A DNA stretch of 64,000 nt. It comes from Bradyrhizobium sp. JYMT SZCCT0180 (lineage in GTDB: Bacteria > Pseudomonadota > Alphaproteobacteria > Rhizobiales > Xanthobacteraceae). Each line of letters opens with the position of its first letter. Position 1 is the stretch's first letter. Both the position numbers and the translations under genes were made by a program. Where the stretch lies: assembly GCF_018130165.1 (NCBI RefSeq), contig NZ_JAFCLZ010000007.1, positions 124,001 to 188,000 on the forward strand, in the 5' to 3' direction. This document shows positions 17,722 to 25,481 of this stretch, piece by piece. The notes under the pieces were generated by a model that was not told where the DNA came from, did not search any database, and worked only from the letters and a program-made list of their open reading frames with translations.

Positions 17722-18045
17722 ATGGATGCAATCGAGCGTCGCAGCGTATTACGGGGCATTCTGTGTGTGGCCGCAGCCGCGGGTTTTGCCGCAACTTCGC
17801 TGCCGGCCGTGGTCGAGGCCATGCCCCTCGCGCCCCAGAAAGATCTTGGCAAGGACCTTGGCAGCAAGGATCCCGGCAGCAAGGAGGATGATCTCACGGT
17901 ACGGGTTCAGGCCTCCACCCGCCGGCCGCCCCCGCGTCCTGACGTTCGTCCGCCGCGACGGCGGCCAATCCATCGTCGCCGCCGGCGCCGTTGGGTCTGT
18001 TATTGGCACCGCGGGCGCCGCGTTTGTGGCTGGCGATGGATATAG
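17722..18045 (+). CDS. Small exported protein, Arg/Pro-rich, Tat-like signal
   Basis: The 107-residue product begins MDAIERRSVLRGILCVAAAAG, a twin-arginine-like motif (RRSVLRG) followed by a hydrophobic core and a likely cleavage near VVEAMPLA. The mature part has a Lys/Asp-rich stretch (LGKDLGSKDPGSKED) and a strongly basic, proline-rich end with RRRPIHRRRRRRW and Cys pairs in WVCYWHRGRRVCGW. AAGGAG precedes the ATG by 9 bases. No known domain; the basic tail could bind polyanions such as peptidoglycan-linked polymers. Confidence 0.6.
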   Translation: MDAIERRSVLRGILCVAAAAGFAATSLPAVVEAMPLAPQKDLGKDLGSKDPGSKEDDLTVRVQASTRRPPPRPDVRPPRRRPIHRRRRRRWVCYWHRGRRVCGWRWI

Positions 18046-18133
18046 CCAATTTCAGAATGCTGACGCGAGCCGCGAGCGGCCGGCGCTGCGCCGCTCATTC
18101 GATCGAACGGGCTCTGAACCCGAGGAGGACGAC

Positions 18134-18697
18134 ATGACCACTTACGACGGTAGTTCACGTCTGCGCGCCGATGGCCTGTCCGCGCCACCATTCTGGATCT
18201 GCGTCCTCCTTGGACTGGTGATGATCGCCGCGGGAATCCTGGTGTTGGGTGACGTCGTGCTCGTGACCGTTATCAGCACGATGTTCATCGGCTGGATCTC
18301 GATCATCGCGGGCGCCTTCGAAGTGATTCATGCGTTCTGGACCAAGGGATGGGGCGGCTTCGTATGGCAGGTGCTGCTGGGCATTCTGTACATCGCGTTC
18401 GGCGCGGTGCTGGTGAGCCAACCGGTCGCCAGCGCCTTGATCCTCACCTATGTCCTCGGCCTGTTGCTGCTGGTATCCGGCATCGTTCGAGTTCTGCTGG
18501 GCTTCAGCCACTGGAAAGATGCGGGCTGGATCATGCTGTTGTCGGGATCGTTCGGAGTCCTGGCTGGTCTCGTGATTCTGACGGGATTCCCGGTGACCGG
18601 TCTCTGGGTGCTTGGATTTGTCCTTGGCGTCGACCTGATATCTCACGGCATCGCGTGGCTGGCATATGCGTGGTGGCCGTCGGCGAAAGCGGCATAA
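18134..18697 (+). CDS. HdeD-family membrane protein
   Basis: The 187-residue protein has six hydrophobic helices arranged as three hairpins (ICVLLGLVMIAAGILVL, TMFIGWISIIAGAFEVI, WQVLLGILYIAFGAVLV and so on), the HdeD family pattern. E. coli HdeD is an inner-membrane protein needed for acid resistance at high cell density. The ATG follows GAGGAGGACGAC; the frame upstream is open but overlaps the preceding gene. It is followed after 13 bp by another small membrane protein, so they are probably co-expressed. Confidence 0.88.
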   Translation: MTTYDGSSRLRADGLSAPPFWICVLLGLVMIAAGILVLGDVVLVTVISTMFIGWISIIAGAFEVIHAFWTKGWGGFVWQVLLGILYIAFGAVLVSQPVASALILTYVLGLLLLVSGIVRVLLGFSHWKDAGWIMLLSGSFGVLAGLVILTGFPVTGLWVLGFVLGVDLISHGIAWLAYAWWPSAKAA

Positions 18698-18710
18698 GGG
18701 AGTGGTCGCT

Positions 18711-18911
18711 ATGGTTGCACGTGCTGACGAAGGATCGGTTTTTCTCGCGAAGAAGCTCGGCGGTCTGCTTCTGATCGTCCTGGGATGCGTGTTGCTGGTC
18801 GCAGGCATGAACCTCGAGTCAACGGCATTATCGTTTCTTGGCGTCCTGTCCCTGATTGCCGGCGTGATCTTCTGGGTTCTCAAGATCATCAGGCGCAATG
18901 AGAACAGATAA
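18711..18911 (+). CDS. Small two-helix membrane protein
   Basis: The 66-residue product has two membrane helices, GGLLLIVLGCVLLVAGM and LSFLGVLSLIAGVIFWVL, with a basic C-terminal end (KIIRRNENR) that should stay in the cytoplasm. It starts 13 bp after the HdeD stop, with GGGAG upstream. No named family is recognised; size and place suggest a partner of HdeD or a stress-response membrane peptide. Confidence 0.65.
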   Translation: MVARADEGSVFLAKKLGGLLLIVLGCVLLVAGMNLESTALSFLGVLSLIAGVIFWVLKIIRRNENR

Positions 18912-18940
18912 CCAGATCAGATAACGGGGGATACGCGGCT

Positions 18941-20308
18941 ATGAGAATGTCTGGCTTGAGAATATTGCCCGGCAGTTCCGTGCTGGCAGTTCTGGCTGCA
19001 ATCGGGACGAGCTTCTCCGCCCCGCCCTCCGCGCAGGCCCAGCAAGCTGCATTATTTCAGAATGTCAGGATCTTCGACGGAAAGAGCGGTGCGCTTTCAG
19101 CGCCGTCCAACGTCCTGATCCGAGGCAACACGATAGAGAAGATTTCGACGGCCTCGATCGCGGCCGACGCTCAAACCGCAACGATCAATGGTGCCGGCCG
19201 CGTGCTGATGCCGGGCCTGATCGATGCGCATTGGCACGCGATGCTGATCCGCACGAACCCGGTAGAGGCGTTCGGTGACGTCGGCTTCAACAATCTGGTA
19301 GCTGGCGACGAAGCGACAGACACGTTGATGCGCGGCTTCACCACCATTCGCGACGTGGGCGGGCCGGTGTTTGGCCTCAAGCGCGCCATCGACGAAGGCA
19401 TCGTCAAGGGCCCGCGTATCTATCCGTCCGGCGCCATGATCACGGTCACGAGCGGGCATGGGGATTTCCGGCAGCTGACTGATCTGCCGCGGACGATCGG
19501 CGGCATGCTTACCCGCATGGAGCAGATCGGCGGCGCCATCGTTGCTGACAGTCCTGACGAGGTTCGCGTACGCGTACGCGAACAGCTCATGCAGGGCGCC
19601 TCACAAGTCAAGTTGACGGCGGGCGGCGGGGTGTCGTCCCCCTTCAGTCCGATCGACGTTAAGACTTTCACGGAGGCCGAAATGCGCGCCGCGGTCGAAG
19701 CGGCCGAAAATTGGGGGACATACGTCGCCGCGCACGCCTTTACGTCGACTGCGATCCGGAGCGCTATTGCGGCCGGCGCGAGGTGTATCGAGCACGGTTT
19801 TCTGATGGACGAGGCAACCGCAAAACTGATCGCGGACAAGGGTGTCTGGCTGAGCATGCAGCCACTGCCGGAGGGAATGAGGCTGGGCCTTCCGGAGGGT
19901 TCTGTCCAGCGAGCCAAAGCGGAAGAGGTCTGGCCCGGGATAGCCCGAGCCTATGAGATGGCGAAGAAATACAAGATCAAGACGGCGTGGGGCACGGATG
20001 TGCTGTTCTCCCGCGAACTGGCGCAACAACAAGGGGCAATTCTCGCCTCGCTTACCCGTTGGTACACCCCTGCCGAAGCGCTGATCATGGCGACATCGAC
20101 AAACGCCGAACTGCTTGCCATGTCCGGGCTTCGCAATCCTTATCCCGGCAAGCTCGGTGTAGTGGAAGAAGGCGCGCTGGCCGACCTGCTGCTGGTGGAT
20201 GGCAACCCCGTCGAGAACATCAAGCTGATCGAAGACCCGGCAAAGAATTTCGTCGTCATCATGAAGGACGGGAAAATCTACAAGAACCTCCTTGTCGGTG
20301 GTAAATAG
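18941..20308 (+). CDS. Secreted amidohydrolase family protein
   Basis: This 455-residue protein has a signal peptide (to about PPSAQAQQ) and an amidohydrolase TIM barrel. Metal-binding features are visible: GLIDAHWHAML (the HxH motif), a lysine in SQVKLTAGGG (probable carbamylated ligand), AHAFTSTAIRSAI, CIEHG and the late WGTDVLF aspartate. ALADLLLVDGNPVENI near the end is typical of imidazolonepropionase/prolidase-like members. It probably hydrolyses an amide or lactam in the periplasm. Alternative ATG two codons later. Last gene of the presumed acid-stress block and 200 bp before Anbu. Confidence 0.85.
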   Translation: MRMSGLRILPGSSVLAVLAAIGTSFSAPPSAQAQQAALFQNVRIFDGKSGALSAPSNVLIRGNTIEKISTASIAADAQTATINGAGRVLMPGLIDAHWHAMLIRTNPVEAFGDVGFNNLVAGDEATDTLMRGFTTIRDVGGPVFGLKRAIDEGIVKGPRIYPSGAMITVTSGHGDFRQLTDLPRTIGGMLTRMEQIGGAIVADSPDEVRVRVREQLMQGASQVKLTAGGGVSSPFSPIDVKTFTEAEMRAAVEAAENWGTYVAAHAFTSTAIRSAIAAGARCIEHGFLMDEATAKLIADKGVWLSMQPLPEGMRLGLPEGSVQRAKAEEVWPGIARAYEMAKKYKIKTAWGTDVLFSRELAQQQGAILASLTRWYTPAEALIMATSTNAELLAMSGLRNPYPGKLGVVEEGALADLLLVDGNPVENIKLIEDPAKNFVVIMKDGKIYKNLLVGGK

Positions 20309-20413
20309 AACGACGGAGGCGTGTCGTTGGGTTCGGTTCGCAGCACCGATCAAGCGCCGATCGAGCCCTCGTTCCGCGCAGCCACCCTTTCAAGGCGTCT
20401 TTTTACCCATCCA

Positions 20414-20485
20414 GCGCATGCCACGGCCTGGGGAATTGGGGTTGGATGCCCCCGAAAAATTGGCTACTAGTGCCCCGCCGGTAAT
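20414..20485 (+). repeat. Copy B of the duplicated sequence, upstream of the Anbu gene
   Basis: It matches 11067-11140 in the blocks GCATGCCAC, TTGGATGCC, GCTACTAGT and CCGCCGGTAAT. It ends 23 bp before the Anbu ATG, so it probably carries the Anbu promoter or its operator. Confidence 0.7.
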
Positions 20486-20508
20486 TCGGACGGTTTCGGG
20501 GACGTGGA

Positions 20509-21267
20509 ATGACCTATTGTTGCGGAGTGCTGGTACGGGACGGTCTGGTCATGATCGCGGATACCCGCACCAATGCCGGCCTCGACAACGTCTCGACCTT
20601 TCGCAAGCTGCACATTTTCTCAAAACCGGGCGAGCGGATCATGGCGATCGCCAGCGCCGGCAATCTGGCGATCAGCCAGTCGGTGCTGTCCACCCTGACC
20701 GAGGGCATCGAGGACCCGCACTCCGGCGAGGTCGAAACGCTGATGAATGCGCCGACCATGTTCCAGGCCGCCCAGCGCATCGGGCGCGCCATCCGCAGCG
20801 TCCACGCCACCGAGGGCGATGCGCTCCGGTCGGAAGACGTCTCTTTCGACGTCTCGTTCCTGTTCGGCGGCCAGATCAAGGGCTCGCGGATGCGGCTGTT
20901 CATGGTCTACACCGCCGGCAATTTCATCGAATGCACCACCGACACGCCGTACCTGCAGATCGGCGAGCACAAATACGGCAAGCCGGTGCTCGATCGCGCC
21001 ATGCATTATGACGTCGAACTGTACGAGGCGCTGAAGACCAGCCTGATCTCGATGGATTCGACGATGCGCTCCAATCTCGGCGTCGGCCTGCCGATCGACG
21101 TGCTGGTGGTGCGCGCGGATGCCTGCGAGGCCGACCTCAATCACCGCATCGAGGCCGGCGAGCCCTATTTCCACGATCTGCGTTCGCGCTGGTCGGCGGC
21201 GCTGCGCGCGGCGCACCAGAATATTCCAAGACCACCCTACAAGTCAGAAACAGAAACAAAGAAGTAA
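20509..21267 (+). CDS. Anbu-type proteasome-like peptidase
   Basis: The 252-residue protein begins M-T-Y-C-C-G; removal of the initiator Met would expose Thr1, the N-terminal nucleophile of proteasome beta subunits and Hsl[15 protein letters not shown] supplies the conserved Asp17 region and FRKLHIF the Lys33 equivalent; [11 protein letters not shown] is the later conserved loop. Length and the C-terminal extension fit Anbu (ancestral beta subunit), which forms helical or ring assemblies in the cytosol. Anbu is typically encoded with ATP-grasp, alpha-E and transglutaminase genes; here these lie at 5.0-8.4 kb. An SDR gene follows after 13 bp. Confidence 0.92.
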   Translation: MTYCCGVLVRDGLVMIADTRTNAGLDNVSTFRKLHIFSKPGERIMAIASAGNLAISQSVLSTLTEGIEDPHSGEVETLMNAPTMFQAAQRIGRAIRSVHATEGDALRSEDVSFDVSFLFGGQIKGSRMRLFMVYTAGNFIECTTDTPYLQIGEHKYGKPVLDRAMHYDVELYEALKTSLISMDSTMRSNLGVGLPIDVLVVRADACEADLNHRIEAGEPYFHDLRSRWSAALRAAHQNIPRPPYKSETETKK

Positions 21268-21280
21268 AGGCGAGGAAACA

Positions 21281-22045
21281 ATGGCCGAAGCAGCAAACAA
21301 GATCGCAGTCGTCACCGGTGCGGGCACCGGCGTCGGACGCGCGGCATCGCTAGCGCTGATGAATGCCGGCTTCACCGTGGTGCTCGCAGGGCGCCGCATG
21401 GAGATGCTGGAAGAGACCAAGAAGCTCGGCGACAATGTCGGCAAGAGCCTGTGCGTTTCCGCCGACATGACGAGCCCGGCCTCGATCGCCGCGCTGTTCG
21501 ACAAGGTCAAGGAAACCTACGGCCGGCTCGACGTGCTGTTCAACAATGCCGGCATGGGCGCGCCGCCGGTGAACTTCGAGGATCTCAGCCTCGAGCAGTG
21601 GCAGGCGGTGGTGAACACCAACCTCACCGGCCCGTTCCTGTGCACCCAGCACGCCTTCCGCATCATGAAGGACCAGAACCCGCGCGGCGGCCGCATCATC
21701 AACAACGGCTCGATCTCCGCGCACGCGCCGCGGCCGTTCTCGTCGGCCTACACCTCGACCAAGCACGCCATCACGGGCCTGACCAAAGCCACCAACCTCG
21801 ACGGCCGCATGTACGACATCGCGGTCGGCCAGGTCGACATCGGCAACGCCGCAACCCCGATGACCGACCGCATGGTCGCCGGCCCCGGCGTGATGCAGCC
21901 CGACGGCACGATGAAACACGAGCCGCGCATGGATGCGAAGGCGGTCGGCGATGCCGTCGCCTACATGGCCGGCCTGCCGCTGGATGCCAACGTGCTGTTC
22001 ATGACGGTCATGGCGACCAAGATGCCGTTCGTCGGGCGGGGCTAG
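21281..22045 (+). CDS. Short-chain dehydrogenase/reductase (SDR)
   Basis: The 254-residue protein is a classical SDR: the nucleotide-binding TGAGTGVG at residues about 12-19, NNAG near 91, the catalytic Ser in GSISAH and the Tyr-x-x-x-Lys in SAYTSTKHA. An Arg pair (AGRRM) after strand 2 suggests NADP(H). Its ATG is 13 bp downstream of the Anbu stop with AGGCGAGGA ahead, so they are one operon. Substrate unknown; a link to the Anbu system is only positional. Confidence 0.92.
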   Translation: MAEAANKIAVVTGAGTGVGRAASLALMNAGFTVVLAGRRMEMLEETKKLGDNVGKSLCVSADMTSPASIAALFDKVKETYGRLDVLFNNAGMGAPPVNFEDLSLEQWQAVVNTNLTGPFLCTQHAFRIMKDQNPRGGRIINNGSISAHAPRPFSSAYTSTKHAITGLTKATNLDGRMYDIAVGQVDIGNAATPMTDRMVAGPGVMQPDGTMKHEPRMDAKAVGDAVAYMAGLPLDANVLFMTVMATKMPFVGRG

Positions 22046-22083
22046 GCTCTCTCGTGACTCGGGCATAGCGCGGCACCCACGAC

Positions 22084-22190
22084 TGTCATCCCCCGCGAAA
22101 GCGGGGGATCCAGTACGCCGGGACATTTCGGATCGATCGCAACTGCCGCGGAGTACTGGATCGCCCGGTCGAGCCGGGCGACGACACTGA
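22084..22190. repeat. Palindromic intergenic repeat, TGTCATCCCCCGCGAAAGCGGG family
   Basis: TCATCCCCCGCGAAAGCGGGGGAT forms a strong hairpin at the left and CGCCCGGTCGAGCCGGGCGA one at the right; CCAGTACGCCG and CGGAGTACTGG pair across the middle. It lies between the convergent SDR and MFS genes and may end transcription. Confidence 0.8.
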
Positions 22191-22221
22191 GTGTGACGCG
22201 AGACGTCTGCTACGCGGCCCC

Positions 22222-23445
22222 CTACTCCAGCTTCTCCACATCCCGCAGCGTCGGAAACAGCTTCATCCACAATAGCGCGATCGCTATCGTGCCGACGCCG
22301 CCGAGCACGGCCGCCGGCATCGCGCCGAACAGTGCTGCGGTAACGCCGCTCTCGAACTGGCCGAGCTGGTTTGAAGCATTGATGAACAGGAAATTGACCG
22401 CGCCGACCCGGCCCCGCATTTCGTCCGGCGTTGCGAGCTGCACCAGCGAGAAGCGGATCACCACGCTGACGACGTCGGCGGCGCCCAGCACCACCAGCGC
22501 CAGCACCGACAGCCACATCCAGTGCGACAGCGCAAACACCACCGTCGCCATGCCGAACACGATCACGGCCTGAAACATCCGTATTCCGACGCGGTGGTTG
22601 ATGGTGTGGTGCGCCAGGAACGCGGTCATCAGCAGCGCGCCGATGGCGGGCGCGGCGCGCAGGATGCCGAGACCGAGCGGGCCGGTCTGAAGGATATCGC
22701 GCGCATAGATCGGCAGCAGCGCCGTGGCGCCGCCGAGCAGCACCGCGAACAGATCGAGCGAGATGGTGCCGAGGATAGCCGGGTTGTTGCGGACAAATTT
22801 GACGCCGGCAAAGATATCATCCGATGTCGCGGCATCCCGCACCACGGCCGGCTGTATCAGCCTGATCGCGCCCACGATTGCGGCGCCGAACAGGAAAAAC
22901 GCGGCCATGCCCCCGTAGGCCGCGCTTGGCGCGAGGGCGTAAGCCAGCCCACCCAGCGCGGGACCGGCAATGGTGGCAATTTGTGCCGCGCCGCTCGAAA
23001 CCGCGGTGGCGCGCTGCAGCGAGCCTTTCGGCGCGATCAGCGGCAGCAGCGCGGCCAATGCCGGGCTTTCGAAAGCGCCGGCTATGCCGAGCACGAAGGA
23101 CGCGATGAATATCTGCGTCACTGTGAGGAAGCCCGCATAGGCGCCCCAGGCCAAAAACAGCGCCGTCAGCCCCTCGGCGATCTGGCAGAGTCGCACCACC
23201 CGTTTGCGTTCGTAGCGGTCGGCGGCATGGCCGGCCACGAACAGAAACAGCGCTGTGGGGAGGAACTGAACCAGTCCGATCATGCCGAGATCGAACGCGC
23301 TGCCGGTCATGTCGTAGACCTGCCAGCCGATGGCGACGGCCCCGATCTGGCTGGCGAAGCGCGACAGGCTGCGCGACAGCAGAAACGACAGGAAGGATGG
23401 ATGCCTGAGCAGATCGCCGGCGCCGACCGGCATCAGGGAAGACAT
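22222..23445 (-). CDS. MFS transporter, MFS_3 (EntS-like) type
   Basis: The 407-residue membrane protein has 12 predicted helices. It opens with FLLSRSLSRFASQIGAVAIG, then motif A-like GHAADRYERKRV between helices 2 and 3. This layout is that of the EntS-like MFS exporters, whose members expel siderophores, macrolides or other small molecules. The ATG used follows the most likely N-terminus (MSSLMPVGAGDLLRHPSF); the frame stays open for 138 more codons without family match. It is divergent from the CNT gene, sharing a 193-bp promoter region. Confidence 0.87.
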   Translation of the reverse strand: MSSLMPVGAGDLLRHPSFLSFLLSRSLSRFASQIGAVAIGWQVYDMTGSAFDLGMIGLVQFLPTALFLFVAGHAADRYERKRVVRLCQIAEGLTALFLAWGAYAGFLTVTQIFIASFVLGIAGAFESPALAALLPLIAPKGSLQRATAVSSGAAQIATIAGPALGGLAYALAPSAAYGGMAAFFLFGAAIVGAIRLIQPAVVRDAATSDDIFAGVKFVRNNPAILGTISLDLFAVLLGGATALLPIYARDILQTGPLGLGILRAAPAIGALLMTAFLAHHTINHRVGIRMFQAVIVFGMATVVFALSHWMWLSVLALVVLGAADVVSVVIRFSLVQLATPDEMRGRVGAVNFLFINASNQLGQFESGVTAALFGAMPAAVLGGVGTIAIALLWMKLFPTLRDVEKLE

Positions 23446-23638
23446 GGTGAGGCCGGTATCCTGCTTTCGAAGCGTGAGCCGTTGCCCGGGTCCGCTCGCA
23501 TTGTTGTTGATTACGCCGTGAACGACCCTGATCCCCCTGTCAATGCCCACGGGCTGCCAATGCCAGGCGGCGACGGGCTGCCCGGCATTGCGCTTGCAAG
23601 TCCCCCGCTGCCATAATCGACCGGGGGACTTTGGGATC

Positions 23639-24889
23639 ATGCTGCAACTGCAATCGGCTTTCGGCGTGCTGGCGTTGCTGGGAATCGCGTGGGCGCTCGG
23701 CGAGAACCGCCGCGCGGTGTCATGGCGGCAGATGGCGGTCGGGCTTGCGGTTACCGTGGTCACCGCGCTGGCGCTGCTCAAGCTGCCGCTGGTCGCAAAG
23801 GCGTTCAGCGCCGTCAATGACGCGGTCAATACCATCGCGGCGGCGTCCCGCGCCGGCACCTCCTTCGTGTTCGGCTATCTCGGCGGCGGCACGCTTCCTT
23901 TCGACCTCAAGGCGCCGGGCGCCGATTTCATCCTGGCGTTTCAGGCGCTGCCGATCATCCTCGTCATGAGCGTCCTGACCACGTTGTTGTTCTACTGGCG
24001 GGTGCTGCCGCCGATCGTGCGCGGCATGGCCTGGCTTTTGGAACGCACGCTCGGCGTCGGCGGCGCGGTCGGCCTTTCCGCCGCCGCCAACATCTTCCTC
24101 GGCATGGTCGAGGCGCCCCTGTTCATCCGTCCGTACCTTTCGCAACTCACCCGCAGCGAATTGTTCATGGTGATGACCGGCGGAATGGCGGGTATCGCCG
24201 GCACCGTGCTGGTGCTCTACGCTACGTTTCTGGCGCCATTGATCCCGGATGCGGCGGCGCATTTCGTCATTGCCTCGGTGCTCGGCGCACCCGCGGCGAT
24301 CCTGATCAGCCTGATCATGGTGCCGGAAACTTCCGACAAGCGAACCGGCGGAATGCTGGCGAACACGGATACGGAAGTGAAGAGCACCATGGACGCGATC
24401 GTCAAGGGCACCACGTCCGGGCTGGAGCTGCTGCTCAACATCGTCGCGATGCTGCTGGTGCTGGTGGCGCTGGTCTATCTCGCCAACGCCATCCTCGGCC
24501 TGTTGCCCGAGATCGGCGGCGCCAAGATTTCGCTGCAGCGGCTGCTCGGCTATCTGATGGCGCCGGTATGCTGGCTGCTGGGCCTGCCGTGGCCGCAGGC
24601 GATCACGGCGGGAAGCCTGATGGGCACCAAGACGGTGCTCAACGAGTTGATCGCCTATGTCGATCTATCGAAGCTCGGTCCTGATGCGCTCGATCCGCGG
24701 TCGCGGCTGATCATGCTGTATGCGATGTGCGGCTTTGCCAACTTCGCCAGCCTCGGCATCATGATCGGCGGCCTCGGCACCATGGCGCCCGACCGCCGCG
24801 AAGAAATCAACGCGCTCGGGCTGAAATCGATCGTGTCGGGCACGCTGGCCACCTGCCTGATGGGCGCGATCGTGGGGGTGATGAGCTAG
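23639..24889 (+). CDS. Concentrative nucleoside transporter (CNT family)
   Basis: The 416-residue inner-membrane protein shows the CNT signature regions: FVFGYLGGGTLPF, the gate domain GLSAAANIFLGMVEAPLFIRP-type segment with its Glu, MTGGMAGIAGTVLVLYA, and near the end TVLNELIAYVDL and CGFANFASLGIMIGGLG. These are the nucleoside- and ion-binding half-helices. It imports nucleosides by Na+ or H+ symport. Its last 70 bp are repeated, in decayed form, at 25252-25323. Confidence 0.92.
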   Translation: MLQLQSAFGVLALLGIAWALGENRRAVSWRQMAVGLAVTVVTALALLKLPLVAKAFSAVNDAVNTIAAASRAGTSFVFGYLGGGTLPFDLKAPGADFILAFQALPIILVMSVLTTLLFYWRVLPPIVRGMAWLLERTLGVGGAVGLSAAANIFLGMVEAPLFIRPYLSQLTRSELFMVMTGGMAGIAGTVLVLYATFLAPLIPDAAAHFVIASVLGAPAAILISLIMVPETSDKRTGGMLANTDTEVKSTMDAIVKGTTSGLELLLNIVAMLLVLVALVYLANAILGLLPEIGGAKISLQRLLGYLMAPVCWLLGLPWPQAITAGSLMGTKTVLNELIAYVDLSKLGPDALDPRSRLIMLYAMCGFANFASLGIMIGGLGTMAPDRREEINALGLKSIVSGTLATCLMGAIVGVMS

Positions 24890-24930
24890 GACGCGCACGC
24901 CACTTCATCGTTGGAATTCGTTGGGAGGTT

Positions 24931-24954
24931 CGCTGTGTGAGGCTCCTCACAGCG
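24931..24954 (+). other. Inverted repeat after the CNT gene
   Basis: CGCTGTGTGAG and CTCACAGCG are inverted copies apart from an inserted GT, with a four-base loop, 41 bp past the CNT stop. No T-run follows, so it may be a weak terminator or an operator for the peptide gene at 25032 rather than a factor-independent terminator. Confidence 0.45.
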
Positions 24955-25031
24955 ACAACGAGCCGCACCGGCTACTCCTGCGACCGTGAAATGACGGAAC
25001 GGCCCTTCCCAAACGGTTCCAGGAGAGTCAC

Positions 25032-25211
25032 ATGCACAATCAAATCCGCGACCTTGGTCCAACGCACCCGAACAACGAACGCGCCAAACGTTCACTCATC
25101 GTCGTCGAGATGGAACTTGGCGAAGAGGAATTGTCGAACATATCCGGTGGCAGCTTGCATTTGTCGTGCGCGAAGGGACAGCATTTTGCGACGGGCAAGA
25201 TCACCTGTTGA
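25032..25211 (+). CDS. Putative double-glycine-leader peptide 1 (RiPP/bacteriocin-like precursor)
   Basis: A 59-residue reading frame with an excellent ribosome site (AGGAGAG five bases before ATG). The N-terminal 40 residues end in ELGEEELSNISGG, which matches the leader consensus (acidic, Leu/Ile at fixed places, Gly-Gly) that C39 peptidase transporters cut. Cleavage after GG would release SLHLSCAKGQHFATGKITC, 19 residues with two cysteines (6 and 19 of the core), four Ser/Thr and a His. That could form a disulfide or be modified post-translationally. No C39 peptidase, lanthionine synthetase or immunity gene is adjacent, so it is an orphan precursor if real. It sits between the CNT gene and a fragment of its 3' end. 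Confidence 0.6.
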   Translation: MHNQIRDLGPTHPNNERAKRSLIVVEMELGEEELSNISGGSLHLSCAKGQHFATGKITC

Positions 25212-25225
25212 AAGCGGACGTCCCC

Positions 25226-25323
25226 ATGCCGCTGATGCTGGTGGCGCTATCGCGCCAAATCGGTCGTGTCGGATACGCTGGCCACCTGCCTGATGGGCAC
25301 AATCGTGGGGGGTGATGAGCTAA
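25226..25323 (+). pseudogene. Decayed fragment of a CNT nucleoside transporter gene (3' end)
   Basis: From about 25252 to the TAA at 25321, this closely matches the final 70 bp of the intact CNT gene (24821-24889): shared blocks include CGTGTCGG, ACGCTGGCCACCTGCCTGAT and GATGAGCTA. One extra G near the end shifts the frame. A shorter upstream match (CTGATGCTGGTGGCGCTAT) resembles the CNT segment near 24450-24475, as if the middle were deleted. It shows a partial duplication of the CNT gene with the peptide gene now between the copies. The rest, 25324-25481, has no gene. Confidence 0.7.
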
Positions 25324-25481
25324 CGGGTAGCGGCAAAAATCGACGAGGTGTGGCATAGTTCACATGCAGATACTTCGCCTCGCATTACGGTAACGCTGAA
25401 GTAAAGGATATCCAGCGGCCCGAGCGACGAAGCCCGCCGCACCTATCGTCGCCGACTACCGCGAACGGAGGCGCAGGGACA

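Noticed and set aside
17726..18133. Long upstream extension of the HdeD frame
   Set aside because: It overlaps the exported Arg/Pro-rich gene in another frame. The ATG at 18134 has GAGGAGGACGAC and starts just before the first helix.
23446..23859. N-terminal extension of the minus-strand MFS gene
   Set aside because: It would overlap the CNT gene start and has no membrane helix or family match.
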